From positions 1,943 through 22,519 of the forward strand of contig JAOZRC010000010.1 in the NCBI GenBank assembly GCA_029940345.1: 20,577 bases of DNA, given 5' to 3'. The position numbers and the translations under genes were made by a program. Below, piece after piece: positions 9,366 to 16,794 of this stretch (within the stretch, counting starts at the first letter, position 1; the number at the start of each line of letters is the position of its first letter). The notes below the pieces were generated by a model. The model was not told the DNA's origin, searched no databases, and saw only the letters and a program-made list of their open reading frames with translations. The stretch is from Desulfobacterales bacterium (GTDB lineage Bacteria > Desulfobacterota > Desulfobacteria > Desulfobacterales > JAUCGF01).

Positions 9366-10370
9366 TTACTTGCTCTTCTGATACTTGCGCACCGCCCGGT
9401 TATGGCTTTTGAGGTCGGCGGAGAAATAGTGGGTCGTATCCTTTTTAGAAACAAAGAAAAGAAAGCGGGTGTCGGCCGGATACAGGGCTGCATGGATCGC
9501 TTCACGCCCTGGATTGGCGATGGGGCCCGGCGGCAATCCTTTGATTATATAAGTGTTATAGGGTGTCGGTGTATTAAGATGTTTACGGGTAAGATTGCCG
9601 TCAAAGGATTTTAAGCCGTAAATGACCGTGGGGTCAGTCTCAAGACGCATCCGCTTTTTCAAACGATTGTGAAATACGGATGAAATGACAGCCCGTTCTT
9701 CAGCCGCACCGGTTTCTTTTTCGATAATTGAAGCCAGTGTTACTACTTGATGTACTGAAAAATTAATTTCCTGGGCGCGCTGTCGCATCTTCGCTGTAAA
9801 CTCTGCCTGAAATTGTTCTGCCATCTTGGTGATAATTTGGGCGGGCGTACTTTGCGGGGGGAAATAATAGGTTTCCGGGAAAAGATACCCTTCAAATGTG
9901 CTCGCGTTAATATTCTGCCGGCGCACCGCTGTCAGGTCGGTTGCCGCTTTGTAGAAAGTATCTTCAGATGCCAGCCCTGCCTGGGCGACCAGTGCGGCAA
10001 CCTGATGCAGATTATAGCCTTCCGGAACCGTGAGTTTGTAAAGACGCACGTCACCGCGCACGATTTTATCTAAAATTTCAAGTGGGGTCATGGACGCAGC
10101 GAGCAGATACTCGCCGGCTTTGAGTTTCAGAGCCTCGCCTCTGAGTTGGACGATCAGTTTATATTTGAACGGATGCTTGATCAAATCCGCCTGGTGCAAC
10201 AGTTGGGCAATGGCATTAAGACCTTGTCCGGATCGAATTGTCACGATCTTTGGGGACGCATCCGCGTCTAACGGCAGATGCGCATAGCGCCACAGATCAT
10301 GGGTTAAAAAAGCGATTCCGCCCAGAACACACATTAACATCAGACCGGTAATAAAAAGAAATTTTTTCAC
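9366..10370 (-). CDS. mltG: Endolytic murein transglycosylase MltG (YceG-like)
   Basis: 334 residues, normal for the family. One N-terminal membrane anchor (~4-23), a LysM-like subdomain (~40-105) and the YceG catalytic domain. The signature LASIIEKETG places the catalytic glutamate at E217 (the family's E in xIxEKE). NRL, LETDPTVIYG, PTPYNTY and GLPPGPIANPG are all present. Known role: cleaves nascent glycan strands in the inner membrane and sets peptidoglycan chain length. The start is GTG (10368-10370): an in-frame TAG lies seven codons upstream and no other start codon lies between. No good Shine-Dalgarno sequence is next to the GTG; an AGGGAG sits ~23 nt upstream, beyond a small hairpin. 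It lies downstream of the truncated MltF-like gene and upstream of a sensor kinase on the same strand. Confidence 0.95.
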   Translation of the reverse strand: MKKFLFITGLMLMCVLGGIAFLTHDLWRYAHLPLDADASPKIVTIRSGQGLNAIAQLLHQADLIKHPFKYKLIVQLRGEALKLKAGEYLLAASMTPLEILDKIVRGDVRLYKLTVPEGYNLHQVAALVAQAGLASEDTFYKAATDLTAVRRQNINASTFEGYLFPETYYFPPQSTPAQIITKMAEQFQAEFTAKMRQRAQEINFSVHQVVTLASIIEKETGAAEERAVISSVFHNRLKKRMRLETDPTVIYGLKSFDGNLTRKHLNTPTPYNTYIIKGLPPGPIANPGREAIHAALYPADTRFLFFVSKKDTTHYFSADLKSHNRAVRKYQKSK

Positions 10371-10379
10371 GGATAATTC

Positions 10380-10392
10380 GTAGCAGCGCTAC
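10380..10392 (-). promoter_or_regulatory. Small hairpin between a distant SD-like AGGGAG and the mltG GTG start
   Basis: GTAGC-AGC-GCTAC is a perfect 5-bp stem. On the minus strand, AGGGAG (complement of 10393-10398) precedes it and the GTG follows 9 nt after it. Folding would bring the SD to usable distance. This is an inference from spacing only. Confidence 0.3.
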
Positions 10393-10457
10393 TCCCTAAG
10401 AAGAGAAACAAAACGCAGATGACACGGGGCATCTAAGCTTGTATATTGTTTTTTCAG

Positions 10458-11720
10458 TTAATCGCGCTCCACCGCTTTGATATAACCGTTATAACGCCGG
10501 CGTATCTCGCGAACATAGCGCACCGGTTCATCGCCACGGCAATAGCCGTAGCGCGCCTTACGGGCATACGCCGGTTTGGCCAGCAAACGCATCGTTTTTT
10601 CCATATTGTCAAACCAAATATCGGGATTGAGCCCTTTTTGCCTGGGAAGATTATGGCGGTTGGCGAATTCCCGGGCGAGCTCATATTCAAATCCTAAAAT
10701 TTCACCACGCCATATAAAATAAGTTGATGCGCGATTTCGCGTAATAATACGCAGAGTTTTACGTTTACGGATTGTCGGCCAATCACCATAAAGGTTTTGG
10801 GCCGAATCGTCTGATTGGCCGTGTTTACTTATTTGACGGTTGAATGCATCAAGCAGTTGCTTATTACGGGGACGCACCGCATAAGCGATTTTTTGAACAC
10901 CGCTTAAATTGAACGCCGGTTTGACGCCTGGGTTGTAAGATCGAAACAGGGTTACAATATTGTCATCAGCGACAGTTAAGTCAAAGGCTTTATCTGCAAC
11001 GCCGGCTAAAATGCTCAACGTGTCAATGTTTTCATTAACCGTCTGTATGCGCAATTTGGGATATTTCAGTTTAAGTCTTGCAAGTGTTTCCCAGTAAGAG
11101 GAAGAGCGACGCACCGCAATGGATCTGCGGCTCAGATCGATGATGGAACGAACGCCTTTTTCGGACTTTCGCACCACCACTTGTTCTTGAATCCGCTTAA
11201 TCGCTTTGGTAAAGGCCACTTTTTTTTGGCGATTCGGCGTGATGCTCAGGTTGCCGCCGATGACGTCCCCTCTGCCGGCTAACAAAAAAGGAATCAGGTC
11301 TTTATGCTTATCAACATAGATTGTTTCAACATCAACGCCAATGGTATCGGCAATTTTGTGAATCTGATTTATTTCAAACGTTTCAGGCCGACTCCTGCGC
11401 TGAAGGTAGTTGACACGGCCGGGATCAGGTAGTAAATAACGCAGATAACCATGCTTTTTAATGGCTGCCAAATCACCTTTGCTGGTATAGCGATCGGAAC
11501 GCACGGTTTTGGGTGGCGCCAATTGTGGGCCAGGCTGAAGTGCTGCTGTTCTTTTTTTCTCAGGTGAAGCCTGATTTAGCGAATCAGCCATTTTGAGAGG
11601 TTCCAGGATAACATGCGATGGCGTTGTCACTTTTTCAGACGGTGGCGTATCTTCCCCGCAGGATGCAACGTAAAAAAGCAGCCCTACGATTAATATGAAG
11701 CGCATCTTGGTTATTGGCAT
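10458..11720 (-). CDS. MltF-like lipoprotein with solute-binding domain and internally deleted transglycosylase domain
   Basis: 420 residues. The N-terminal signal peptide has a lipobox (VASC, C21), so the product is predicted to be a lipoprotein. Residues ~80-300 are a family-3 solute-binding domain (GRGDVIGGNLSITPNR, VRRSSSYWETL, DLTVADDNIV), as found in MltF-type lytic transglycosylases. At ~312-357 a second such domain begins (YGDWPTIRKRKTLRIITRN, LGFEYELAREFANRH) but stops after ~46 residues. The rest (~358-420, GLNPDIWFDNME, ARKARYGYCRGDEPVRYV) matches only the extreme C-terminal end of the SLT transglycosylase domain. The catalytic 'ES' region and the muropeptide-binding core are missing, although the frame is intact. 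The join lies near 10640-10655. It is probably catalytically dead: either a decaying gene or a retained binding lipoprotein. An in-frame ATG at codon 6 is an alternative start; neither has a strong RBS. Confidence 0.8.
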   Translation of the reverse strand: MPITKMRFILIVGLLFYVASCGEDTPPSEKVTTPSHVILEPLKMADSLNQASPEKKRTAALQPGPQLAPPKTVRSDRYTSKGDLAAIKKHGYLRYLLPDPGRVNYLQRRSRPETFEINQIHKIADTIGVDVETIYVDKHKDLIPFLLAGRGDVIGGNLSITPNRQKKVAFTKAIKRIQEQVVVRKSEKGVRSIIDLSRRSIAVRRSSSYWETLARLKLKYPKLRIQTVNENIDTLSILAGVADKAFDLTVADDNIVTLFRSYNPGVKPAFNLSGVQKIAYAVRPRNKQLLDAFNRQISKHGQSDDSAQNLYGDWPTIRKRKTLRIITRNRASTYFIWRGEILGFEYELAREFANRHNLPRQKGLNPDIWFDNMEKTMRLLAKPAYARKARYGYCRGDEPVRYVREIRRRYNGYIKAVERD

Positions 11721-11800
11721 TATAAAATTATCACTTTTGTCTTCAACTTTGATTCTAATGATTAAAGCCAGGTCGCAGAATAATTATCAGATGAAATGAG

Positions 11801-11823
11801 CATCTTTCATCTTTCATCTTTCA
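11801..11823. repeat. 7-bp tandem repeat CATCTTT x3
   Basis: CATCTTT occurs three times in a row, followed by CAT and then TTTCC. The last unit with its downstream bases (CATCTTTCATTTTCC) resembles the start of the dispersed repeat at 5314 and 20531 (CATCCTTCATTTTCC). It lies in the divergent intergenic region just upstream of the predicted promoter of the pyruvate-kinase-like gene. Confidence 0.6.
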
Positions 11824-11831
11824 TTTTCCAG

Positions 11832-11860
11832 TTTACACTGATTCCAATGTAGGGTATACC
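11832..11860 (+). promoter_or_regulatory. Predicted sigma-70-type promoter for the pyruvate kinase-domain gene
   Basis: TTTACA (11832-11837) and TATACC (11855-11860) are separated by exactly 17 bp and lie ~44 bp before the start codon of the downstream gene. This is a pattern match only. Confidence 0.4.
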
Positions 11861-11903
11861 TTTTCTTTTACTTACCTTATTGCAAAAAAGAAGGGAGATC
11901 AAG

Positions 11904-12452
11904 ATGTACTTTGAAAAACCGGGTAAAGTTAACACCGAGAAAACACTGGAACTTGCTTATCAGCGCGGACAGGAACTCGGAATTAATGAAGTGGTTGTGG
12001 CATCCAGCAAAGGCGAAACCGCCTTTCTTGCGCTGGATATTTTTAACAATTTTAAAATTACGGTTGTCACTTATTACTGCGGTTTCAAGGAACCGTTTAA
12101 AAATGTGATGCCTGATGAGGTTAAAAGCAAACTGCGCGACCAAGGCGCTGAAGTTATAACCGCCACCCATGCCTTATCGGGTGTGGAACGTTCCTTATTT
12201 AACAAATATAAGGGTGGTTTTCCCGTATTGCTCATTGCCGACACGCTACGCTTATTCGGACAAGGTGTCAAAGTTGCCGTCGAGATTTCTATCATGGCGG
12301 CAGATTCCGGTGCGCTCACCGGCAAAGATATCATCTCTGTCGGAGGAACCTCCCGAGGTGCCGATGCGGCGCTTGTATTAAAACCGACCAATCAATCTGA
12401 CCTGTTTGATATGCGTATTCGCGAGGTTATCTGCAAACCGGGTAACTTTTAA
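11904..12452 (+). CDS. Stand-alone pyruvate kinase alpha/beta (C-terminal) domain protein
   Basis: 182 residues. The start at 11904 (MYFEKPGKVNTEKTLELA) is chosen because AGGGAGA lies 5 nt before it; the upstream in-frame ATG at 11880 would add eight residues that overlap the SD. The sequence follows the single-domain PK_C-like family seen in archaea and Deltaproteobacteria: VVVASSKGETAFLAL, then GFKEPF, TATHALSGVER, ADTLRLFGQGVKVAVEIS, IMAADSG and SVGGTSRGADAALVL. It lacks the catalytic barrel of true pyruvate kinase, so it is not expected to make pyruvate. In pyruvate kinase this domain is the C-terminal, effector-binding one; a small-molecule-binding role here is inference. It is monocistronic by context: the upstream gene is divergent and 240 bp with a repeat follow. 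Confidence 0.88.
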   Translation: MYFEKPGKVNTEKTLELAYQRGQELGINEVVVASSKGETAFLALDIFNNFKITVVTYYCGFKEPFKNVMPDEVKSKLRDQGAEVITATHALSGVERSLFNKYKGGFPVLLIADTLRLFGQGVKVAVEISIMAADSGALTGKDIISVGGTSRGADAALVLKPTNQSDLFDMRIREVICKPGNF

Positions 12453-12534
12453 ACAGGTGTCAGGTTTTGGTGTTAAGGATTACTGTTTGCGGTTAAAACC
12501 CAAATATGCTAAAGAAGGTTTTAAAAAAAATGCA

Positions 12535-12642
12535 ACCTGTGCGGTTAAGTGATTTTCAATTAATTTCTTACGCAAAATCTGTGGTGTAGGGTGGGTGTAG
12601 CGTAGCGAAACCCACCCTACATCTGATAGCAACCGCACAAGT
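12535..12642. repeat. Nested palindromic repeat (GTAGGGTGGGT type) upstream of the RAMP operon
   Basis: An inner perfect 12-bp inverted repeat (12585-12596 with 12610-12621, TGTAGGGTGGGT/ACCCACCCTACA) is enclosed by outer 12-bp arms at 12535-12546 and 12631-12642 with one mismatch (ACCTGTGCGGTT/AACCGCACAAGT). The inner core with 'GTAGCGTAGCGAAAC' resembles a widespread intergenic repeat class in Proteobacteria and other phyla. It could shield the operon from read-through. Confidence 0.7.
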
Positions 12643-12647
12643 CGAAA

Positions 12648-12671
12648 ATATGTATTGAATACAAAACATAT
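12648..12671. promoter_or_regulatory. Palindromic possible operator before the RAMP operon
   Basis: ATATGT and ACATAT pair at the two ends of a 24-bp AT-rich stretch. Inside it, GTATT-G-AATAC (12652-12662) is a further perfect odd palindrome. It ends 9 bp before the GGAGGG ribosome binding site. Position and symmetry suit a repressor site. No regulator gene is next to it. Confidence 0.35.
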
Positions 12672-12692
12672 CCGTTAACCGGAGGGAAAAGT

Positions 12693-15600
12693 ATGATTTT
12701 AAAAGGCCAACTTCATGTTGAAGCACCCATTTACCGAGGGAATGCTCGTAAAACACTATTTACAAGAGATGGCGATGGCAAACACCGCTTGGTTTCATTG
12801 GCCGGTGAGATCACCGGAACCGCGCAGTCTTTAATGGATGCGTTTATCGGCCAATCCCGCAATGGTAAGAATATCGGTTTGTTGAATCAACTCTGGCAAA
12901 GGTTGTATGGCGCATCCATGCCCAATGGTCTTATTACCAAAGTTGATTGTAAACTTCAAAAAGGAAGCTATCAAAGGGATAATTTCTTTGATTTACGTAT
13001 GGGCATTAAATTGGATGAAGACCGTTGGGCCGCGGAATCGAACGCCAATTATAAAATGGAAACGATCTTACGCAATTCGGTTTTTGATTTTACCATGTCA
13101 GTCAATGAGAGCGCCCTTAGTAATAAGGAAACCCAAGCGCAGCTCTATTATCTCCTTCAAGAGCTGATAGCCGGCCGTTTTTTGTTAGGAGCCGGGAAAA
13201 GCAAGGGCCTGGGGCGTGTGCGTCTGGAAATGAAAATTCCTTTTTCACCGGAAACCGAACCTGGCATATTTTCCCAAACAAACCATTTAAGAATTGATAT
13301 GGCGTTTAATGCGGAAAATCCGATGTTGGTCGGCTGGAACTGGGGTAGAATTGACCCGCTCACCGCTTCTTTTGCAGATATTGAAGCGAAATTGCTCATC
13401 GAAGCCATGAAAACGATTCCCGGTTTTATTCGTAAGCGGATGGCGATGACACTGGGCGGTGCGATCCTTAATCCGGATGATTGGAAACAGAAATTTGGTG
13501 AATTATTACCGCGCTTGATCGCAGTCTGGCTGATGAAGCGTTCCTCCAGGGAAATTGAGTTTTGGACATTACCATCAACTGCCATAGCCAAGTTGGGTAA
13601 GGGCAAACATGGGCTTGCCAAAAAAGTTCTCAACCAGATCAAGCCATTTGCGGATCAGCCATATACGGATAAGGCTAAAGCATCCGTCGATTTTAAAGCC
13701 GCACTGGGCAAAAAAGCCAATATGGCCAAACGGGTTGTCAGCGCGATGGAACTTCAAAAAGAGAACCGTCAGGAGTTGGACAGTGCGGGGTGGGAACGTC
13801 TGGCCAAGATGATGGGATTGGATAATAATTTAAGCCCTGCCCTGAATGAAGCACTGAAGGATGAAGATGCCCTGACCCAGATCGTCGCTCAGGAATGTCA
13901 AAAAATTCTGCCCAAGTTATACCAACAAGTGGATCAGCAGATTAAACTTCTTCAAAGCGATGGCTGGGTGGATGATGAGATCAAAAACCGTGTGGAACAT
14001 CTGAATATCAAAAAGATGATTCGGGACGGAAAAATATTGGAATATGATTGGGGCGATCCCAAGATGGTTCCCGAAGGCGTCAATCCGGCGATTTGGCGGG
14101 AATTTGTAAATGACCACAGCCGGGTCAGATTCAATCACATGCTCAATAAAACCAATTTAAGCAAAAGCATCACCAATGATAATAACCAGATCGAATTCCT
14201 AAAATCGTATCGTGACCGCACTCGTCAGGAACTTGCCCAGCCACATCATATTGATTTCCGTCTGGGCGGTGCTTCCAAACGTGAAAAATCACGCAAATAC
14301 GGCAAACCGTATGATACGGTGTTTATGCGCATGTTAACCTGGAAAGCGTCTTCCCAAGATCAGGAGCAGGGTTCATGGGAAGCCTACATTCCAGGCAGCA
14401 CGATCAAAGGCGCTTTTCGCAAGCGTGCTTCCCAATTGTTAAAAACCCTGCAAGGCGAATCCAGACAGACGGATGACCTCCTTACACGCCTTTTCGGCGC
14501 TCAGGGACGACGCGGCAGGATCTTTTTTTCAGATGCCTATCTGGCAGACCCGGACAACCCCGACCAAAACTGGTGTTCTGTTGATGGAATTAAAATGGAT
14601 CCCAAGACCGGGCGTCCCATTGAAACCGCCAAACGGGACTATCTTTACGCATACGGGAAGGAATTGGCGTTTAAAGCGCGAATCGATATCCAGGATATTC
14701 AACCGGATGACCTACCTGCAATTACGCTTTTGCGTCATTTAATTCGCGATTTCCGAAATGGCGACATTCCCTTAGGTGGTCAAAAAACAAGCGGTTTCGG
14801 ATGGGTTGAGGTGGATATTGCAAGGTTGGAATGGTTGGCGGCGCCCAATTCCGCAGTCGGAGCCAAGCTGTTTGGCAACCAGACAGTAAAACAAAATGGT
14901 GTCTGGCATCAGTTGGAACTGGAAGGCGCAGAAGCGGCCGCTATATTAGAACCCACCGAAGCGTTGGCTGGCGGTGACGCGCAAGCTCAGGCCCCACTCT
15001 ATAATAATCCGCCCCAGGCCCGTGGGGGATTTATTTCCCATCGTGCTTTCGGCGGCCTTTCCGGTATGCTTCATATTGATGCCGAAGTATTGACTCCTTT
15101 AAATATTCAGGAAAGCGGCGAACCCTCCTATACCCAAATGTTTGATGACGGCCCTGTGAACGGACATGATTTTTTTTCTATCGCGCCGCCGGAAGCAAAA
15201 CGGCGCGGTTCGGAAAGAATCTATGCGCTCCCTGGTCGCAGTTTAAAGGGCATGGTGCGGCATATTTATTCGATCGCCAGTAATTCCGACGATGAAAGCG
15301 TCGATATCAGCCGTCTTAATCCTTGTGACAGTTTATTCGGATGGGTGGGAACCGGTCCCAATCAGGCATTAATGGGACGCCTGGTGTTTAATATGGCTAA
15401 GTTTGATGCTCCCCAACTGGCTTGGTTTAAAGCTCCCTTTCCTTATGGTTACTGGCAATACGGCGGCGGCCAATGGCAGGAAAAAAAGGGCGCTAATACA
15501 AATAGACGGATGATTGATAAGCGCTGGCGTGTTTTTCCCCATACACCGTTGGCGCCAATCGTTAAGCAGACTGATTCATTCGATCCGGACACAGTTCAAG

Positions 15601-15932
15601 CACGCTATTTCAGGGCAATGATGCCCGGCGCTAAGGCGCGTTTCACCGTACGTTTTTGGAATCTTCTCGAAGAGGAGTTACAGCGCCTGGTTTGGTGCTT
15701 GGCTTTAGAACCGCAAATGGCGCATAAGCTGGGAAATAACCGCTATCTCGGCTTTGGCAGTATACGCTTGAACATTCGATCTGAAAGTTATCTCACCGAT
15801 TGGAACAAACGGTATGCCGCTCAAGCGGATTCAAAATGGCGTCTACCGTTTGAAATAAAACAGTGGCGCAATGTTAAGATAGTTGCTCATTTACAAAAGT
15901 TACAGAGCGCACTGAATGCAAACGACCTTTAA
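12693..15932 (+). CDS. Multi-RAMP fusion protein (Cas7-like modules, CRISPR-associated type III-like effector)
   Basis: 1079 residues; GGAGGG 6 nt before the ATG. RAMP 1 (~1-185) ends in the glycine-rich loop LGAGKSKGLGRV (165-176). Residues ~199-290 may be a degenerate further RAMP-like unit. Residues ~300-500 are mostly helical and charged, and could correspond to a Cas11-like small-subunit insert. RAMP 2 (~518-712) is Csm3-like: IPGSTIKGAFRKRA (566-579), LFGAQGRRGRIFFSDA (600-615), a GIKMDPKTGRP hairpin, then the loop LGGQKTSGFGWVEV (694-707). RAMP 3 (~778-1030) has LPGRSLKGMVRHIY, LFGWVG, GRLVFN, then FWNLLEEELQRLVW and HKLGNNRYLGFGSI, as in long SSO1426-type RAMP proteins. Known RAMPs bind crRNA backbone; those of type III cut target RNA with an aspartate in the loop before the 'GSxxKG' helix. 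D541 in RAMP 2 is the natural candidate (inference). It is the first gene of an overlapping three-gene operon; no cas10 is present. Confidence 0.85.
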   Translation: MILKGQLHVEAPIYRGNARKTLFTRDGDGKHRLVSLAGEITGTAQSLMDAFIGQSRNGKNIGLLNQLWQRLYGASMPNGLITKVDCKLQKGSYQRDNFFDLRMGIKLDEDRWAAESNANYKMETILRNSVFDFTMSVNESALSNKETQAQLYYLLQELIAGRFLLGAGKSKGLGRVRLEMKIPFSPETEPGIFSQTNHLRIDMAFNAENPMLVGWNWGRIDPLTASFADIEAKLLIEAMKTIPGFIRKRMAMTLGGAILNPDDWKQKFGELLPRLIAVWLMKRSSREIEFWTLPSTAIAKLGKGKHGLAKKVLNQIKPFADQPYTDKAKASVDFKAALGKKANMAKRVVSAMELQKENRQELDSAGWERLAKMMGLDNNLSPALNEALKDEDALTQIVAQECQKILPKLYQQVDQQIKLLQSDGWVDDEIKNRVEHLNIKKMIRDGKILEYDWGDPKMVPEGVNPAIWREFVNDHSRVRFNHMLNKTNLSKSITNDNNQIEFLKSYRDRTRQELAQPHHIDFRLGGASKREKSRKYGKPYDTVFMRMLTWKASSQDQEQGSWEAYIPGSTIKGAFRKRASQLLKTLQGESRQTDDLLTRLFGAQGRRGRIFFSDAYLADPDNPDQNWCSVDGIKMDPKTGRPIETAKRDYLYAYGKELAFKARIDIQDIQPDDLPAITLLRHLIRDFRNGDIPLGGQKTSGFGWVEVDIARLEWLAAPNSAVGAKLFGNQTVKQNGVWHQLELEGAEAAAILEPTEALAGGDAQAQAPLYNNPPQARGGFISHRAFGGLSGMLHIDAEVLTPLNIQESGEPSYTQMFDDGPVNGHDFFSIAPPEAKRRGSERIYALPGRSLKGMVRHIYSIASNSDDESVDISRLNPCDSLFGWVGTGPNQALMGRLVFNMAKFDAPQLAWFKAPFPYGYWQYGGGQWQEKKGANTNRRMIDKRWRVFPHTPLAPIVKQTDSFDPDTVQARYFRAMMPGAKARFTVRFWNLLEEELQRLVWCLALEPQMAHKLGNNRYLGFGSIRLNIRSESYLTDWNKRYAAQADSKWRLPFEIKQWRNVKIVAHLQKLQSALNANDL

Positions 15933-16794
15933 TTGGTTGCGCGGATGTCGAAGCGGATCCGAACTGATAGCCGTTTTGCGCATCATTCGCCAAACTCCCG
16001 GTCTTTTCCAAAAACAGGAAAAGATCGGGCCGCCCTTTTTACTGACTGGCACGCCTTGCCAAAGATGCCATTTCTATCCCCGCATGGCTAAGTCTACAGC
16101 GCGGTTTTGTAAAGCATGTCAAAAGATTATCTCACGGTCATCCCGGTTGGGGAAAATTTCAAATGGCGCTATTGTTATATGGGGGTTTGTCAATTATATT
16201 CCTCCTCAAATAAATCCCGATAATTTGTTTGAACGCACTGATTACCACGGTGTTTATATCCATGACGAGCACCATTTTATTGTGATGCTGCATCGTAAAA
16301 AAATAGCGGAATGGATTCGGGATATCCTGATTTATCAAGGAGCCGATATTAAAGGACTTATCCAGATATTTCCAACCACCGGAAATAGTAAACGAGGAAA
16401 TATGGGCGATATTCTTTGCCGCGCCGTGCACCATGAAACCCGTTTCCCGATGGACTTGTTACGCGTAAGATTCTATTCTGATGCATATCAAATTTTCAAC
16501 CCACAAAGTCGTGAAAAGCAAGGTGTGCTTACCTTTGAAATCAGTGAATTTCTGAATCTGCTGGAAATGGCCTCTGTTTTTCGAACGTTGCTAAATCGGA
16601 ATGATCAGAAAAATTTGCTGAAATTAACCCAACTGAAAAGTGTTAAGGAAGAACAATTTTACTGGGGCCGTTTTATGGGCTTTCTTAGCGATGAAGCTAA
16701 AGATATGCTGAATTCATGGAATATACGGCAATGGCCGCAGATACGAATCCAATTGCTCTACGATCTTCTGTCTTATGTTCACTATTCCTATTAA
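15916..16794 (+). CDS. Uncharacterised RAMP-operon protein with zinc-ribbon-like motif
   Basis: 292 residues; I do not recognise the family. Its ATG lies inside the end of the RAMP gene (17-bp overlap) and has no strong SD, so translational coupling is likely. Near the N-terminus are C48, C51, C65 and C68 (CxxC-x13-CxxC), spaced as in zinc ribbons; such a motif also occurs in Cas10-type proteins, but nothing here resembles a GGDD palm. The middle (~105-200) alternates strands and helices, with HDEHHFIVML, LIQIFPTTGN, MGDILCRAVHHETRF and LRVRFYSDAYQIF. The C-terminal third is helical. The 'IFP...G...HH' stretch faintly recalls archaeo-eukaryotic primases, but I find no DxD metal motif before it. 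Its place between the RAMP fusion and the Cas6-like gene suggests an effector-complex subunit or nucleic-acid-binding partner (inference). Confidence 0.8.
   Translation: MQTTFNWLRGCRSGSELIAVLRIIRQTPGLFQKQEKIGPPFLLTGTPCQRCHFYPRMAKSTARFCKACQKIISRSSRLGKISNGAIVIWGFVNYIPPQINPDNLFERTDYHGVYIHDEHHFIVMLHRKKIAEWIRDILIYQGADIKGLIQIFPTTGNSKRGNMGDILCRAVHHETRFPMDLLRVRFYSDAYQIFNPQSREKQGVLTFEISEFLNLLEMASVFRTLLNRNDQKNLLKLTQLKSVKEEQFYWGRFMGFLSDEAKDMLNSWNIRQWPQIRIQLLYDLLSYVHYSY

Noticed and set aside
9272..9614. Small open frames on both strands over the mltG/kinase junction
   Set aside because: They overlap the end of mltG in other frames, lack ribosome binding sites, and have no recognisable protein features.
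11904..12452. Annotation as pyruvate kinase
   Set aside because: Only the C-terminal alpha/beta domain is present; the catalytic barrel and its residues are missing.
12693..15932. Calling the RAMP fusion Cas7-11 (type III-E)
   Set aside because: Module order, length (1079 aa) and the C-terminal SSO1426-like module do not fit my knowledge of Cas7-11, and the partners differ (no TPR-CHAT peptidase).
15916..16794. Annotating the middle operon protein as a primase or as Cas10
   Set aside because: Only a faint motif likeness to archaeo-eukaryotic primases; no DxD catalytic pair, and no GGDD or HD motif for Cas10.
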